A DNA stretch of 64,000 bases from Terrirubrum flagellatum (GTDB taxonomy: Bacteria > Pseudomonadota > Alphaproteobacteria > Rhizobiales > Beijerinckiaceae): the NCBI RefSeq assembly GCF_022059845.1, contig NZ_CP091851.1:1550001-1614000 (forward strand), given 5' to 3'. Positions 16,628 through 26,172 of the stretch are shown here, piece by piece. The notes below the pieces were generated by a model. It was not told the origin of the DNA and did no database searches. It was given only the letters and a program-made list of their open reading frames with translations. The position numbers were made by a program, and so were the translations under genes. Position 1 is the stretch's first letter; each line of letters begins with the position of its first letter.

Positions 16628-17701
16628 TTACAATCGCTGCTCGATCTTCATGCCGCCGAATACGACGGCCTGCGTCATCGGACGCATCAGCATCTCATGG
16701 GGGAAGCCGAGTTCGATCGCGCTCGTCTGATCGAGCTTCTTCGCCTGCGCGTCGCTGAATTCGACGTCCAGCGCGCCGAGATTGTCTTCAAGCTGCTTCA
16801 GCGTGCGCGCGCCGATGATCGGCGCCGTGACGGCGGGATTGCGCAGCGTCCAGGCGAGCGCCGTCTGCGCCGGCGTCTTGCCCATTTCCGCCGCGACCTC
16901 CTTCACCACATCAGCGATGGCGAGACCGCGCGCGTGCAAGGAGTTCTGCGCCGCGGCGACATTCTTGCGCGTTCCGGTCGGTTCGCCGACGCCGGAGCCG
17001 GCGTCGAGATCGGCGCGCGAATATTTGCCCGTGAGCACGCCGCTCGCGAGCGGAGACCACGGGATGACGCCAAGACCCATCTCGCGCGCCATCGGGATGA
17101 GATCGCGTTCGACGGTGCGCTCGATCAGATTATATTCGATCTGCAGCGCAATGAGCGGCGACCAGCCGCGCAGATCGGCGATGGTCTGCATGCGCGAGAC
17201 CTGCCAGGCCGGGATGTCGGACACGCCGACATAGACGAGCTTGCCGGCGCGCACGAGGTCGTCCATCGCGCGCAGCACTTCATCGACGGGCGTCGTGAAG
17301 TCCCAGGCGTGGAGATAGAGCAGGTCGATATAGTCGGTGCGAAGACGCTTCAGGCTGTCCTCGACGGAGCGCACCATGCTGCGGCGGTGATTGCCCCCCG
17401 AATTCGGATCGCGCTCGCGCGTCGCCAGTGTGTATTTCGTCGCGACGACAAGCCGATCGCGCTTCTCGCCGAGAAATTCGCCGAGCAGGCGCTCCGATGA
17501 GCCGTTGGTGTACTGGTTGGCGGTGTCGATGAAATTGCCGCCGCGATCGACATAGGCATCGAAGATGCGGCGAGCCTCGTCGGCCTCCGCGCCCCAGCCC
17601 CAGTCGGCGCCGAAAGTCATCGCGCCGAGAGCGAGCGGGGAGACGCGCAGGCCGGAGCGGCCAAGCAGGCGGTAGTGATCAAGAGAAGTCGTGCGGGTCA
17701 T
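16628..17701 (-). CDS. Aldo/keto reductase
   Basis: A 357-residue NADPH-dependent oxidoreductase. The N-terminus YRLLGRSGLRVSPLALGAMTFG is diagnostic. Catalytic residues lie in FIDTANQY (Asp, Tyr), VVATKYTL (Lys) and DLLYLHAWD (His). The start ATG at 17701 has GGAGGAC upstream on the minus strand. It is divergent from a LysR regulator 90 bases away, its likely controller. Physiological substrate unknown. Confidence 0.93.
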   Translation of the reverse strand: MTRTTSLDHYRLLGRSGLRVSPLALGAMTFGADWGWGAEADEARRIFDAYVDRGGNFIDTANQYTNGSSERLLGEFLGEKRDRLVVATKYTLATRERDPNSGGNHRRSMVRSVEDSLKRLRTDYIDLLYLHAWDFTTPVDEVLRAMDDLVRAGKLVYVGVSDIPAWQVSRMQTIADLRGWSPLIALQIEYNLIERTVERDLIPMAREMGLGVIPWSPLASGVLTGKYSRADLDAGSGVGEPTGTRKNVAAAQNSLHARGLAIADVVKEVAAEMGKTPAQTALAWTLRNPAVTAPIIGARTLKQLEDNLGALDVEFSDAQAKKLDQTSAIELGFPHEMLMRPMTQAVVFGGMKIEQRL

Positions 17702-17791
17702 GTCTGTCCTCCGTTGGACACCACATGAGCCGCCGCCGCTGTTGAGATAATCTGCTATGATCTGCATGCGTCATTAAGCCAGGGATATAGA

Positions 17792-18703
17792 ATGCGCGGC
17801 AGCGAACATGCCGAACTCAGGGCTTTCGCGGCGATCACCGAGCATGGCGGATTCGCCCGCGCCGCCGCCCAACTCGGCGTGTCGCCCTCCGCGCTGAGCC
17901 AGACCATTCGGGCGCTGGAGGAGCGGCTCGGCGTCCGGCTGCTCAATCGCACCACGCGCAGCGTCGCGCCGACCGAGGCCGGGGCGCGGCTTCTCGAACG
18001 GCTGCTGCCGGCTTTCGCCGATCTCGATGCGGCCGTCGCCGATGTCAGAAGCTCTGGCGGCGTTCCCTCGGGGACGCTGAGGATCAGCGCGTCGCGGCTT
18101 GCCGCGATCCATTATCTCGCGCCGCTGATCGGGCCGTTCCACCGAGCTTATCCCGACATCACGCTCGATCTTGTGGTCGACGACCGGCTCATCGACATCG
18201 TCGCCGGACGCTTCGACGCAGGCATCCGCCTTGGCGAGATGGTCGAGAAGGACATGGTGGTGACCAGGGTCGGCGGCGATCTCAGGATGACCGTCGTCGC
18301 ATCGCCGGCTTATCTCGCCACGCACGGCGCGCCCGAGACGCCGCGCGATCTGCGCCGGCATCGCTGCATCAATTTCCGCTGGCCGACGGACGGCAGCTTC
18401 TATCGCTGGGAGTTTGAGCGCGGCGAGGAGAAGTTGGAGGCGGCGGTCGAGGGGCCGCTGATCGTCAACGAGGCGGAGGTGGCGCTGCGCGCCGCGCTGG
18501 ACGGGGTCGGGCTCGCCTATCTCTTCGATGACGCCACGAAACGATGGGTCGAGGCGGGCAGGCTCGTGCGTCTCCTGGAGGACTGGTCGCCGCCTTTCGC
18601 GGGCTTCCATCTCTATTATCCCAGCCGCCGGCAGACCCCGCCGGCGCTGCGCGCCTTCATCGATTTTCTCAAGGAATCGCCTGATGTTGCGGCCGTCCGC
18701 TGA
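17792..18703 (+). CDS. LysR-family transcriptional regulator
   Basis: A 303-residue LTTR with helix-turn-helix ELRAFAAITEHGGFARAAAQLGVSPSALSQTIRALE and a standard C-terminal effector domain (SGTLRISASRLAAIHYLAPLI). It is divergently paired with an aldo/keto reductase, which it probably regulates. The CrgA-like end (WSPPFAGFHLYYPSRRQTPPALRAFIDFL) is typical of LTTRs controlling oxidoreductases. Confidence 0.92.
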   Translation: MRGSEHAELRAFAAITEHGGFARAAAQLGVSPSALSQTIRALEERLGVRLLNRTTRSVAPTEAGARLLERLLPAFADLDAAVADVRSSGGVPSGTLRISASRLAAIHYLAPLIGPFHRAYPDITLDLVVDDRLIDIVAGRFDAGIRLGEMVEKDMVVTRVGGDLRMTVVASPAYLATHGAPETPRDLRRHRCINFRWPTDGSFYRWEFERGEEKLEAAVEGPLIVNEAEVALRAALDGVGLAYLFDDATKRWVEAGRLVRLLEDWSPPFAGFHLYYPSRRQTPPALRAFIDFLKESPDVAAVR

Positions 18704-18837
18704 GCCGCCGCCGGGCGCATTTGCTTCTCCGGCGACTCAGCTTAGCCTGATTGTTCGGTTGCGGTGCGGGATTGACCGCGCAGATCGCCGAACGGAATGC
18801 TCAGGTCCGCCGCATCTCCTGACTGTTTCGTGAGGCC

Positions 18838-18887
18838 GGCGGCCCGGGCGAGGTTGAGGTGGCCTCCTTGACCCGCCCGGGTCCGCC
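18838..18887. other. Long GC-rich imperfect hairpin
   Basis: GGCGGCCCGGGCG (18838-18850) faces CGCCCGGGTCCGCC (18874-18887), a 13-bp stem with one bulge. It lies in the 275-base gap between the LysR gene and rpmG, just upstream of a bidirectional terminator. It could be part of the LysR 3' UTR, part of a small RNA ending at that terminator, or a repeat. No promoter is convincing. Confidence 0.4.
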
Positions 18888-18913
18888 ATCTCCGCAATCC
18901 AAAACGAGGCAAT

Positions 18914-18942
18914 AAAAAAGGCGCTCAGGGGAGCGCCTTTTT
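18914..18942. terminator. Bidirectional Rho-independent terminator (LysR / rpmG)
   Basis: An A-run (18914-18919), GGCGCTC (18920-18926), a four-base loop, GAGCGCC (18931-18937) and a T-run (18938-18942). It works on either strand and separates convergent genes. Confidence 0.88.
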
Positions 18943-18978
18943 CTTTCCGACAGCGCGATCCTTCGATCGCCCGAAGCC

Positions 18979-19146
18979 TTACTTGATCTTGGCTTCGCGG
19001 AATTCGACGTGCTTGCGCGCGACCGGGTCGTACTTCTTCTTGACCATCTTGTCGGTCATCGTGCGCGAGTTCTTCTTGGCGACGTAGTAGAAGCCAGTGT
19101 CGGCGCTCGACACGAGCTTGATCTTGAGGGTGACGGCCTTGGCCAT
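18979..19146 (-). CDS. rpmG: 50S ribosomal protein L33
   Basis: A 55-residue L33: [20 protein letters not shown] then [22 protein letters not shown]. There are no cysteines, so this is the zinc-independent (C-minus) form. The start ATG at 19146 and the TAA at 18979 are clear. It is first in leftward order after NUDIX-DUF983-rnr-topA, but a terminator-like hairpin between NUDIX and rpmG suggests it is transcribed separately. Confidence 0.97.
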   Translation of the reverse strand: MAKAVTLKIKLVSSADTGFYYVAKKNSRTMTDKMVKKKYDPVARKHVEFREAKIK

Positions 19147-19193
19147 GGTTCTCAGCTCCGGGCAGGGGCGGGGCGAACCCGCGCCATCATGAC

Positions 19194-19217
19194 AAAAGGC
19201 CGGTCGTGGGACCGGCC
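19194..19217 (-). terminator. Terminator-like hairpin downstream of the NUDIX gene
   Basis: On the minus strand, GGCCGGTC, a four-base loop and GACCGGCC are followed by TTTT (19194-19197). It lies 66 bases after the NUDIX stop and would end the topA-rnr-DUF983-NUDIX transcription. Confidence 0.65.
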
Positions 19218-19282
19218 AAAATCTGGCTGTCCTGTGCTCTAGAACGGCCGCGGCGTCAAGGGAAACGGGCTCCCGAGACCCA

Positions 19283-20020
19283 TCAGAGCATCACCTGTTT
19301 CCACTTCCCGTTCAGTTTCTGACGGAAGGGAACGGGCAGATGGCGGCCGAAACCGGCGTCGATCCGCGCGCCAAGCTCCTTCAGCACGACTTGGGTGATC
19401 GGCGGCAGGTCGAGGGTCTTCGCCTCGGGGAGCGGAATCCAGACGAGTTCCGTCAGTTCCGAATCGGGGCCGACGACGCCTTCGATCCGCTCGCAGATGG
19501 CTTCGGCGTCGACGGCGAAGAATCGCGTGTCGAAGCGCTTCGGGCGATTGGTCGGGGTGATCGCGCGTGAGACGAAATGCAGCGGCTCCAGCGTCGGAAA
19601 CACGCCAAGCTCCCGAAACTTCTCCCAGGGGCCTTCGGGGACGGCTTCCGGCGCGCCATACTCCTTCTCGCCGATCAGCAGGCCTGTCTCCTCGAAGGTC
19701 TCGCGGATCGCCGCCATGGCAAGCGCGCGGGCGAGCGTCACGCTCGGCTTCGTCACATGCTGGCTCAGGCGGCGCTCATCGATCTCATGCAGCGCGCCGG
19801 ACGCCGGCATCCTGCGGTCGCCCGGTTCAAGACGGCCGCCGGGGAAAACGAATTTGCCCGGCATGAATTTGTGGCCGCCATGGCGCTTGCCCATGAGGAC
19901 GGTCGGCGTCTTCTTCGTCCTGTCGATGAGAATGAGCGTCGCCGCGTTCTTCGGCCTGACATAGGGCCAGCTCCGCTCCTGAGGCGTTTCCGTCATTACA
20001 GGCGCGGCGCTGACGCTCAT
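19283..20020 (-). CDS. NUDIX hydrolase
   Basis: A 245-residue NUDIX protein. The box is split: [12 protein letters not shown] supplies the leading glycine and, after a ~35-residue insertion, [15 protein letters not shown] supplies the RExxEExG metal-binding core. This insertion is typical of the larger NUDT7/NUDT19-like branch that acts on CoA derivatives or similar. No CoA-specific motif can be confirmed by eye, so the substrate is open. It follows DUF983 by nine bases in the rnr-linked operon. Confidence 0.9.
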   Translation of the reverse strand: MSVSAAPVMTETPQERSWPYVRPKNAATLILIDRTKKTPTVLMGKRHGGHKFMPGKFVFPGGRLEPGDRRMPASGALHEIDERRLSQHVTKPSVTLARALAMAAIRETFEETGLLIGEKEYGAPEAVPEGPWEKFRELGVFPTLEPLHFVSRAITPTNRPKRFDTRFFAVDAEAICERIEGVVGPDSELTELVWIPLPEAKTLDLPPITQVVLKELGARIDAGFGRHLPVPFRQKLNGKWKQVML

Positions 20021-20029
20021 GGGTGCAAT

Positions 20030-20452
20030 CTATCGTCCTTCGTCGAGGACGTTCTTTCGCCCAAAGCCGTGCATGCGCAAGGCCCACTGCAAACCAACCA
20101 CGGCGCCCTTGATCGGCTGCAGGAGCCCGATGCTGAGGATGAGCGCCAGCGTCGGCCACAGCGCGACATGCAGCCAGAGGGGCCAGTTGGCCTCGGTCTC
20201 GGCGAACACAAGGCCGCCAACGGCAATGTGGCCGACGATGACGATGGTGAGATAGGCGGGAAAGTCGTCGGCGCGGTGGTGATGCATATCCTCGCCGCAG
20301 CGCGCGCAGGCGGGCACGACCTTGAGGAAGCGTCCGAACAGCCGGCCCTCGCCGCATTTCGGGCAACGCCCCGTGAAGCCGCGCCACATGGCGCGTCGCG
20401 TATCGCGCGCCGGTTCGGCGGCGACAGATTCAAAACTCGTCGTGATCGGCAT
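20030..20452 (-). CDS. DUF983 family zinc-ribbon membrane protein
   Basis: A 140-residue protein with two CxxC pairs near the N-terminus, CPKC and CARC, forming a zinc ribbon. Two hydrophobic segments follow (TIVIVGHIAVGGLVF and LWPTLALILSIGLL). This is the DUF983 pattern, conserved between rnr and a NUDIX gene across Rhizobiales. The function is unknown; the position suggests an envelope or RNA-metabolism link, which is only inference. Confidence 0.9.
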   Translation of the reverse strand: MPITTSFESVAAEPARDTRRAMWRGFTGRCPKCGEGRLFGRFLKVVPACARCGEDMHHHRADDFPAYLTIVIVGHIAVGGLVFAETEANWPLWLHVALWPTLALILSIGLLQPIKGAVVGLQWALRMHGFGRKNVLDEGR

Positions 20453-20502
20453 GGCCGTTCGCTCCCGATCGGCTCTCGCGACGAACCTGTCGCGCCGATC
20501 GC

Positions 20503-22848
20503 TTATGTGGGGCCGTGGCGTCGCGCCCGCTGGGGTCTGCGCGTTTCGGCCTTCGCGCTTGTGATCCGTTTCTTGCCGGCGGGCAACGCGACTCCACGCC
20601 GCCCCTCCGAGATCATCTCGAAGCGGAGCGCGCCGGCGACCGGCTGCGCCTCGACCAGCTTGACGGTAACCGCATCGCCGAGGCGATAGCTCTCGCCGGT
20701 GCGGCGGCCGACGAGCGCATGGCGCTGCTCGTCATAGGCGTAGAAATCCGCGCCCAGCGTGGATGCAGGCACGAATCCGTCAGCGCCGGTGTCGTCGAGC
20801 TTCACGAACAGGCCGGCGCGCGTGACGCCGCCGATGCGTCCCTCGAAGGTCGCGCCGATGCGGTCGGCGAGGAAATGGGCGATGAGTCGATCGACAGTTT
20901 CCCGCTCGGCTGCGGCGGCGCGACGTTCCGCCGCGGAGATCGACGCCGCGATCTCCGCGAGCTGCGCGCGTGGCGCATCCTTCGGCAAACCGTCTTCGCG
21001 CGCGCCGAGTGTCGTCAGAAGTCCGCGATGGACGATGAGGTCGGCGTAACGGCGGATCGGCGACGTGAAATGCGCGTAACGCCGCAGGTTCAGGCCGAAG
21101 TGACCGTAATTCTCGGCGGCGTATTCCGCCTGCGCCTGGCTGCGCAGCACGATCTCGTTCACGAGCGGCGCGTTGCCGGTGCCTTTCACCTGAGCGAGGA
21201 TGTCGTTGAACAGTTCGGGTTTGAGCGCGCCGGTGCGCGGCAATTTCATGCCGATACTCGCAAGCACCTCTCCGAGCGCGCGCATCTTCTCCAGCGACGG
21301 CTCGTCATGCACGCGATAGATCAGCGGCATGCCGGCGCGCTCCAGCGTCTCCGCTGCGGCGACGTTGGCGAGGATCATGAATTCCTCGATGAGGCGATGC
21401 GCTTCGAGCCGCTGCGGAACGATGACGCGATCGATCGTTCCATCCTTCTTCAGGACGAGCTTGCGTTCGGGCAGATCGAGATCGAGCGGCTGGCGCTGAT
21501 CGCGCGCTTTCTTCGCGGTTTCGTAGGCGCGCCAGAGCGGCTGCAACACGGGGGCGAGCAGCGGTCCCGTCGTCTCATCAGGGCGTCCATCGATCGCGCT
21601 CTGCGCCTGCTCATAGGCGAGCTTGCCGTGCGAGCGCATCATGATTCGATGAAAGCTGTGGCGCAGCTTGCGGCCATGCGCGTCGAGCGTCATGCGCACG
21701 GCGAGCGCCGGTCGATCGCCATCGGGCCTGAGCGAACAGAGATCATTCGACAATCGCTCCGGCAGCATCGGCACGACGCGATCGGGGAAATAGACGGAGT
21801 TGCCGCGGATCAGCGCCTCGCGATCGAGCGCCGTTCCTGCACGCACATAGGCGGCGACATCGGCGATCGCGACGGTGACGATATGCCCGTCTTTATTTTT
21901 CGGATCATCGTCGGGCCGCGCATGCACGGCGTCGTCGTGATCCTTGGCGTCAGCGGGATCGATCGTCACCAGCGGTAGATCGCGCCAGTCCTCGCGATCC
22001 CGCATCGTCGCGGGCGTCGCGCTCTCGGCTTCTTTCAGGACGGTGTCCGGAAAGATATGCGGCAGGCCGTGCGCATGGATCGCGACCATGCTGATCGTGC
22101 GTTCCGACGTGAGCGAACCCAATCGTTCGGTGACGCGCGCGGACGGACGCGCGAAACGGCCTTCGCGCAGCACGGTGACGGCGACGAGATCGCCGTCGGT
22201 CGCATTGCGGATGTGGTCCTTCGAGATGAAGAGTTCGCGGCCCTGCGCTTTCTTGTCGACGGGCACGAGACGCGCCGTGCCGTCCTGCATGACGCGCAGG
22301 ATGCCGAGCGTCTGGCGCGGCTTTTTTGCGATCAGCCTGATGACGCGGCCGGTGTGGGAGTCCTCGCCCTCGCCCTTGTCGTCGATGCGGAGGAGCACGC
22401 GGTCGCCGACGCCGGGAACGGGTTCGCCGGGACGCGCCTTCGCCGGCATGGCGACAACGATGCGCGGTGCCTCGCCATGCTCCTCGTCCCATTCGACGGG
22501 CTCGGCGATGAGTTCGCCATCCTCGTCGCGGCCGGTGATGTCGCACAGCATCACGGACGGCATATGTCCGGGCTGGTGGAAACGGCCGCGCCGTTTCTCG
22601 ATCAGGCCTTCGCTTTCGATCTCCTTCAGGAGGCGCTTGAGCTTGATGCGCTCGGCGCCCTTGAGGCGGAAATGCTTGACCAGATCGCGCTTGCCGGCTT
22701 CAGCGCCATGCTCGGCGAGGAAGGCCAGCACATTCTCGCGGGTAAGGGAGCGGTCGTCTGTCGCGCCGCCTTGCGCGGCTTCTGCGGCGCGCTGCTTTTT
22801 CAGCGCCCGCTGGCGGGTGGGTTTTGTGATTTTCGGTTGCTTTGACAC
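20503..22848 (-). CDS. rnr: Ribonuclease R
   Basis: A 781-residue 3'-5' exoribonuclease. An N-terminal winged helix (LTRENVLAFLAEHGAEAGKRDLVKHF) is followed by cold-shock domains. The RNB catalytic domain has TIDPADAKDHDDAVHARPDDD, whose clustered aspartates bind Mg2+. Near the end an S1 domain (GATFEGRIGGVTRAGLFVKLDDTGADGFVP) and a basic tail (KKRITSAKAETRRPQRARRHG) follow. Length and order match the family. It lies downstream of topA, separated by a repeat-bearing 181-base spacer. Confidence 0.96.
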   Translation of the reverse strand: MSKQPKITKPTRQRALKKQRAAEAAQGGATDDRSLTRENVLAFLAEHGAEAGKRDLVKHFRLKGAERIKLKRLLKEIESEGLIEKRRGRFHQPGHMPSVMLCDITGRDEDGELIAEPVEWDEEHGEAPRIVVAMPAKARPGEPVPGVGDRVLLRIDDKGEGEDSHTGRVIRLIAKKPRQTLGILRVMQDGTARLVPVDKKAQGRELFISKDHIRNATDGDLVAVTVLREGRFARPSARVTERLGSLTSERTISMVAIHAHGLPHIFPDTVLKEAESATPATMRDREDWRDLPLVTIDPADAKDHDDAVHARPDDDPKNKDGHIVTVAIADVAAYVRAGTALDREALIRGNSVYFPDRVVPMLPERLSNDLCSLRPDGDRPALAVRMTLDAHGRKLRHSFHRIMMRSHGKLAYEQAQSAIDGRPDETTGPLLAPVLQPLWRAYETAKKARDQRQPLDLDLPERKLVLKKDGTIDRVIVPQRLEAHRLIEEFMILANVAAAETLERAGMPLIYRVHDEPSLEKMRALGEVLASIGMKLPRTGALKPELFNDILAQVKGTGNAPLVNEIVLRSQAQAEYAAENYGHFGLNLRRYAHFTSPIRRYADLIVHRGLLTTLGAREDGLPKDAPRAQLAEIAASISAAERRAAAAERETVDRLIAHFLADRIGATFEGRIGGVTRAGLFVKLDDTGADGFVPASTLGADFYAYDEQRHALVGRRTGESYRLGDAVTVKLVEAQPVAGALRFEMISEGRRGVALPAGKKRITSAKAETRRPQRARRHGPT

Positions 22849-22911
22849 TTTTTAGAATTCTTCACGCGCGATTTCTGGCGCGTGCTTTTTGTGGATCAGT
22901 TTTTGAGGTTC

Positions 22912-23014
22912 GTCATTCCGGGGCGCAGCTTCAACCGCGAGCCCGGAACCCATTGCGTCAGTCGCAATATTTTTGGGGTCCGGGGTTCGCGCTTTCAACG
23001 CGCCCCGGGACGAC
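22912..23014. repeat. Intergenic palindromic repeat between rnr and topA
   Basis: GTCATTCCGGGGCGC (22912-22926) and GCGCCCCGGGACGAC (23000-23014) form imperfect inverted ends, with inner GAGCCCGGAACCCAT and GGGTCCGGGGTTCGC also complementary. This matches, from memory, a common Rhizobiales intergenic repeat with GTCATTCCGGGGCGC ends. It probably folds into a long hairpin in the topA-rnr transcript. Confidence 0.7.
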
Positions 23015-23029
23015 AATAGAAATGGAAAG

Positions 23030-25957
23030 CTACTTCTTCGCAACTTTCTTGGCCGCGGCTTTTTTTGCCGGTGGCTTCTTTGCAGCGCTTGTCTTCGCAG
23101 TTTTCGCTGGCGCGCGCGATGCGGGCGCTTTCTTCGCCGGAGCCTTCGCCGCGGGTTTCTCGTCGGCGTCGCCGGCTTTCGCCTTCTTCGCGGCTTTCGC
23201 GGGCTTCTTCGCTGGAGCGCTCGCCTCTCTCGCGCGAACGAGATCGATCGCGTCCTGAAGCGACACCTGATCCGGCGCCATCGATTTCGGGATCGTGGCG
23301 TTGACCTTGCCGTTGGTGACATAGGCGCCGAAGCGGCCGGCCTTCACCACAAGCGTGCCCAGCACGTCGTCGTTGCCAAGCAGGCGATCGTTCGGGCCGA
23401 CGCTGACGCCCTTCTCTTTGCCGCCGCCATTCTCGGCGCGGGCTTTCAGGACCGCGATCGCTTCTTCGAGCGTCACGGCTTCCGCCGTCATCTCCTTCGG
23501 CAAGGTAGCGTTGATCTTGCCGTTGGTGACATAGGGGCCATAGCGGCCGGCCTTCGCCGAAATCTGGCCGAGCCCCGGCGCCTCGCCGAGCGGGCGCCCA
23601 GCGCCGCCGCGACCCGGACGCGACGCGCCGATCTGCTCCTTGGTGATGATCAGATCGATCGCGCGGTTGTCGCCGATCTCCAGAATATCATCGTCCTTGC
23701 CGATATTGGCGTAGGTCTTCTCGTGCTGGACGTAAGGCCCGTAACGGCCGATGCCGGCGAGAATGGGCTTGCCCGACTCCGGATGTTTCGCGACCTCGCG
23801 CGGCAGCGACAGCAGTTTCAGCGCGCGTTCGAGATCGATTGTGTCGGGCGTAATTCCCTTCGGCAGCGACGAGCGTTTCGGCTTCTCGTCCTTGCCGCCG
23901 CCTTCGCCAAGCTGGAGATAAGGGCCGAAACGGCCGTCGCGCACGGTGACTTCAAGACCTGACTCGGGATCGACGCCGAGCTTGCGCACGCCGTTCTGGC
24001 CGTTCTCTCCCGTTCCGACCTCGTCGCCGGCCGCGCTCGCGGTGAGCTGACGCGTGAAGCGGCATTCGGGATAGTTCGAGCAACCGATGAAGGCGCCGAA
24101 CTTGCCCATCTTGAGCGAGAGTTGACCGTTGCCGCAGTTCGGGCAGGCGCGGGGATCGACGCCGTCGGCGCGCTTCGGGAAGATATAAGCGCCGAGATAA
24201 TCATTGAGCGCATCGAGCACTTCGGTCGTGCGCAATTCCTTCGTCTCGCCGACGGCGGACGAGAAATCCTTCCAGAATCGGCGCAGGAACTCCTGCCAGT
24301 TCAGCTCGTCGGCCGAAATCTTGTCGAGTTCTTCCTCAAGACCAGCGGTGAAGTCGTACTCGACGTATTTCGGGAAGAAATGCTCGAGGAACGCGGTGAC
24401 GATGCGGCCCTTGTCCTGGGGCACGAGGCGCTTCTTGTCGAGCGCGACATAGTCGCGATCCTTCAGCACCGAGATGATCGAGGCATAGGTCGAGGGGCGA
24501 CCGATGCCAAGCTCCTCCATGCGCTTCACCAGGCTCGCCTCGCTGTAGCGCGGCGGCGGCTCGGTGAAATGCTGGGCGATGTCGATTGTCTCGCGCTTCA
24601 GCGGATCGCCTTCGCTCATCGGCGGCAGGCGGTTTGCATCCTCGTCGTCGCCTTCGTCGTCCTTGCCTTCCTGATAGAGCGTCAGGAAGCCGTCGAACAT
24701 GATCACCTGTCCGGTGGCGCGCAGATTGATGATGCGCTTGTTCGCCTTGGCGTCGATGTCGACCGTGGTGCGCATGAGATCGGCCGATGGCATCTGGCTC
24801 GCAACGGTGCGCGTCCAGATCAGCTCGTAAAGGCGCCACTGATCGTCATCGAGCTTCTTGCGCAGATGCGCGGGGAGGCGAGAGGCGTCGGTCGGGCGGA
24901 TCGCCTCGTGCGCTTCCTGCGCGTTCTTCGCCTTGGTCGTATATTTGCGCGGAGCATCGGGTAGGTATTTTCCGCCGAACTCTTTCTCGATCACCTTGCG
25001 CACGCCGGTGACGGCGCTCGGGTCCATGTCGACGCCGTCCGTACGCATATAGGTGATGAGGCCGACGGTCTCGCCGCCGATATCGACGCCTTCATAGAGG
25101 CGCTGCGCGAGCTGCATGGTGCGCGCCGGCGCGAAGCCGAGCTTGCGCGACGCCTCCTGCTGCAGCGTCGAGGTGGTGAAGGGCGGGGCGGGGTTGCGCT
25201 TGGCCGGCTTCGCCTCGACCGACGCGACGGTGAACACCGCTGACTCAAGCGCATGCTTGAAGGCTTCCGCCTCCGCCGCCGTGCCGACATCGAGCCGCTG
25301 GATGCGCTTGCCGTCGGCGCCAACGAGGCGCGCCTCGAAGGAGGCGTTGTCCTTCGTCTTCAGCGTCGCGACGATCGACCAGTATTCGCGCGGGACGAAC
25401 ATCTCGATCTCGCGCTCGCGATCCGAGACAATGCGCAGCGCGACGGACTGAACGCGGCCGGCCGAACGGGCGCCCGGCAATTTGCGCCACAGCACCGGCG
25501 AGAGATTGAAGCCGACGAGATAGTCGAGCGCGCGGCGCGCGAGATAGGCGTCGACGAGCGCCTGGTCGATCTGGCGCGGCGCCTTCAGCGCCTCCTCGAC
25601 CGACTGCTTGGTGATGGCGTTGAAGGTGACGCGCTCGACCGGCATGCCCTTGAGCGCCTTCTTGTCGCGCAGCGTTTCGAGCAGATGCCAGGAGATCGCT
25701 TCGCCCTCGCGATCGGGGTCGGTGGCGAGGATCAGCTTCTCGGCGCCTTTGACCGCTTTGGCGATCTCGGCGACCTGCTTCGCGCCGCGGGCGTCGAGCT
25801 CCCACTTCATCCTGAAATCGTCGTCGGGGTCGACCGATCCGTCCTTGGAGGGGAGGTCGCGGATATGGCCGAAGGACGCCACGACCTCGAAGTCGCGGCC
25901 CAAATATTTGTTGATTGTCTTCGCCTTGGCGGGCGATTCGACGACGAGAACTTTCAT
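23030..25957 (-). CDS. topA: DNA topoisomerase I
   Basis: A 975-residue type IA topoisomerase that relaxes negative supercoils. The TOPRIM domain starts at VLVVESPAKAKTINKYLG with the metal site ATDPDREGEAISWHLLE. The catalytic Tyr is in VGLITYMRTDGVDM. One C-terminal CPNCGNGQLSLKMGKFGAFIGCSNYPEC zinc finger is followed by repeat modules (GRFGPYLQLGEG, GRYGPYVTNGKINATLP, GRFGAYVTNGKVNATIP). The end is a Lys/Ala-rich tail. The start is ATG 25957; upstream in-frame codons add only low-complexity residues. In many relatives dprA lies next to topA; here dprA is about 8 kb away. Confidence 0.97.
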   Translation of the reverse strand: MKVLVVESPAKAKTINKYLGRDFEVVASFGHIRDLPSKDGSVDPDDDFRMKWELDARGAKQVAEIAKAVKGAEKLILATDPDREGEAISWHLLETLRDKKALKGMPVERVTFNAITKQSVEEALKAPRQIDQALVDAYLARRALDYLVGFNLSPVLWRKLPGARSAGRVQSVALRIVSDREREIEMFVPREYWSIVATLKTKDNASFEARLVGADGKRIQRLDVGTAAEAEAFKHALESAVFTVASVEAKPAKRNPAPPFTTSTLQQEASRKLGFAPARTMQLAQRLYEGVDIGGETVGLITYMRTDGVDMDPSAVTGVRKVIEKEFGGKYLPDAPRKYTTKAKNAQEAHEAIRPTDASRLPAHLRKKLDDDQWRLYELIWTRTVASQMPSADLMRTTVDIDAKANKRIINLRATGQVIMFDGFLTLYQEGKDDEGDDEDANRLPPMSEGDPLKRETIDIAQHFTEPPPRYSEASLVKRMEELGIGRPSTYASIISVLKDRDYVALDKKRLVPQDKGRIVTAFLEHFFPKYVEYDFTAGLEEELDKISADELNWQEFLRRFWKDFSSAVGETKELRTTEVLDALNDYLGAYIFPKRADGVDPRACPNCGNGQLSLKMGKFGAFIGCSNYPECRFTRQLTASAAGDEVGTGENGQNGVRKLGVDPESGLEVTVRDGRFGPYLQLGEGGGKDEKPKRSSLPKGITPDTIDLERALKLLSLPREVAKHPESGKPILAGIGRYGPYVQHEKTYANIGKDDDILEIGDNRAIDLIITKEQIGASRPGRGGAGRPLGEAPGLGQISAKAGRYGPYVTNGKINATLPKEMTAEAVTLEEAIAVLKARAENGGGKEKGVSVGPNDRLLGNDDVLGTLVVKAGRFGAYVTNGKVNATIPKSMAPDQVSLQDAIDLVRAREASAPAKKPAKAAKKAKAGDADEKPAAKAPAKKAPASRAPAKTAKTSAAKKPPAKKAAAKKVAKK

Positions 25958-26172
25958 GAAACCTGGGGTCATGTGGGGAGCCGGGAGCCGCACAAACTGG
26001 GGTCCCGGAGGCGGCCGGAAACTGGTTGAAAGGCTGCGGCGTGTCAAATGAGCAAGCCGCGTGACTTGTTCATGTCGGCATTTTCTTATTATAAATCAAT
26101 GTATTATATTTCTCGATCTAGCCGGGAAGGCGGCCCTGGCGGCTCAAATCGCTCGAATCCGCCCGGTGCGGC

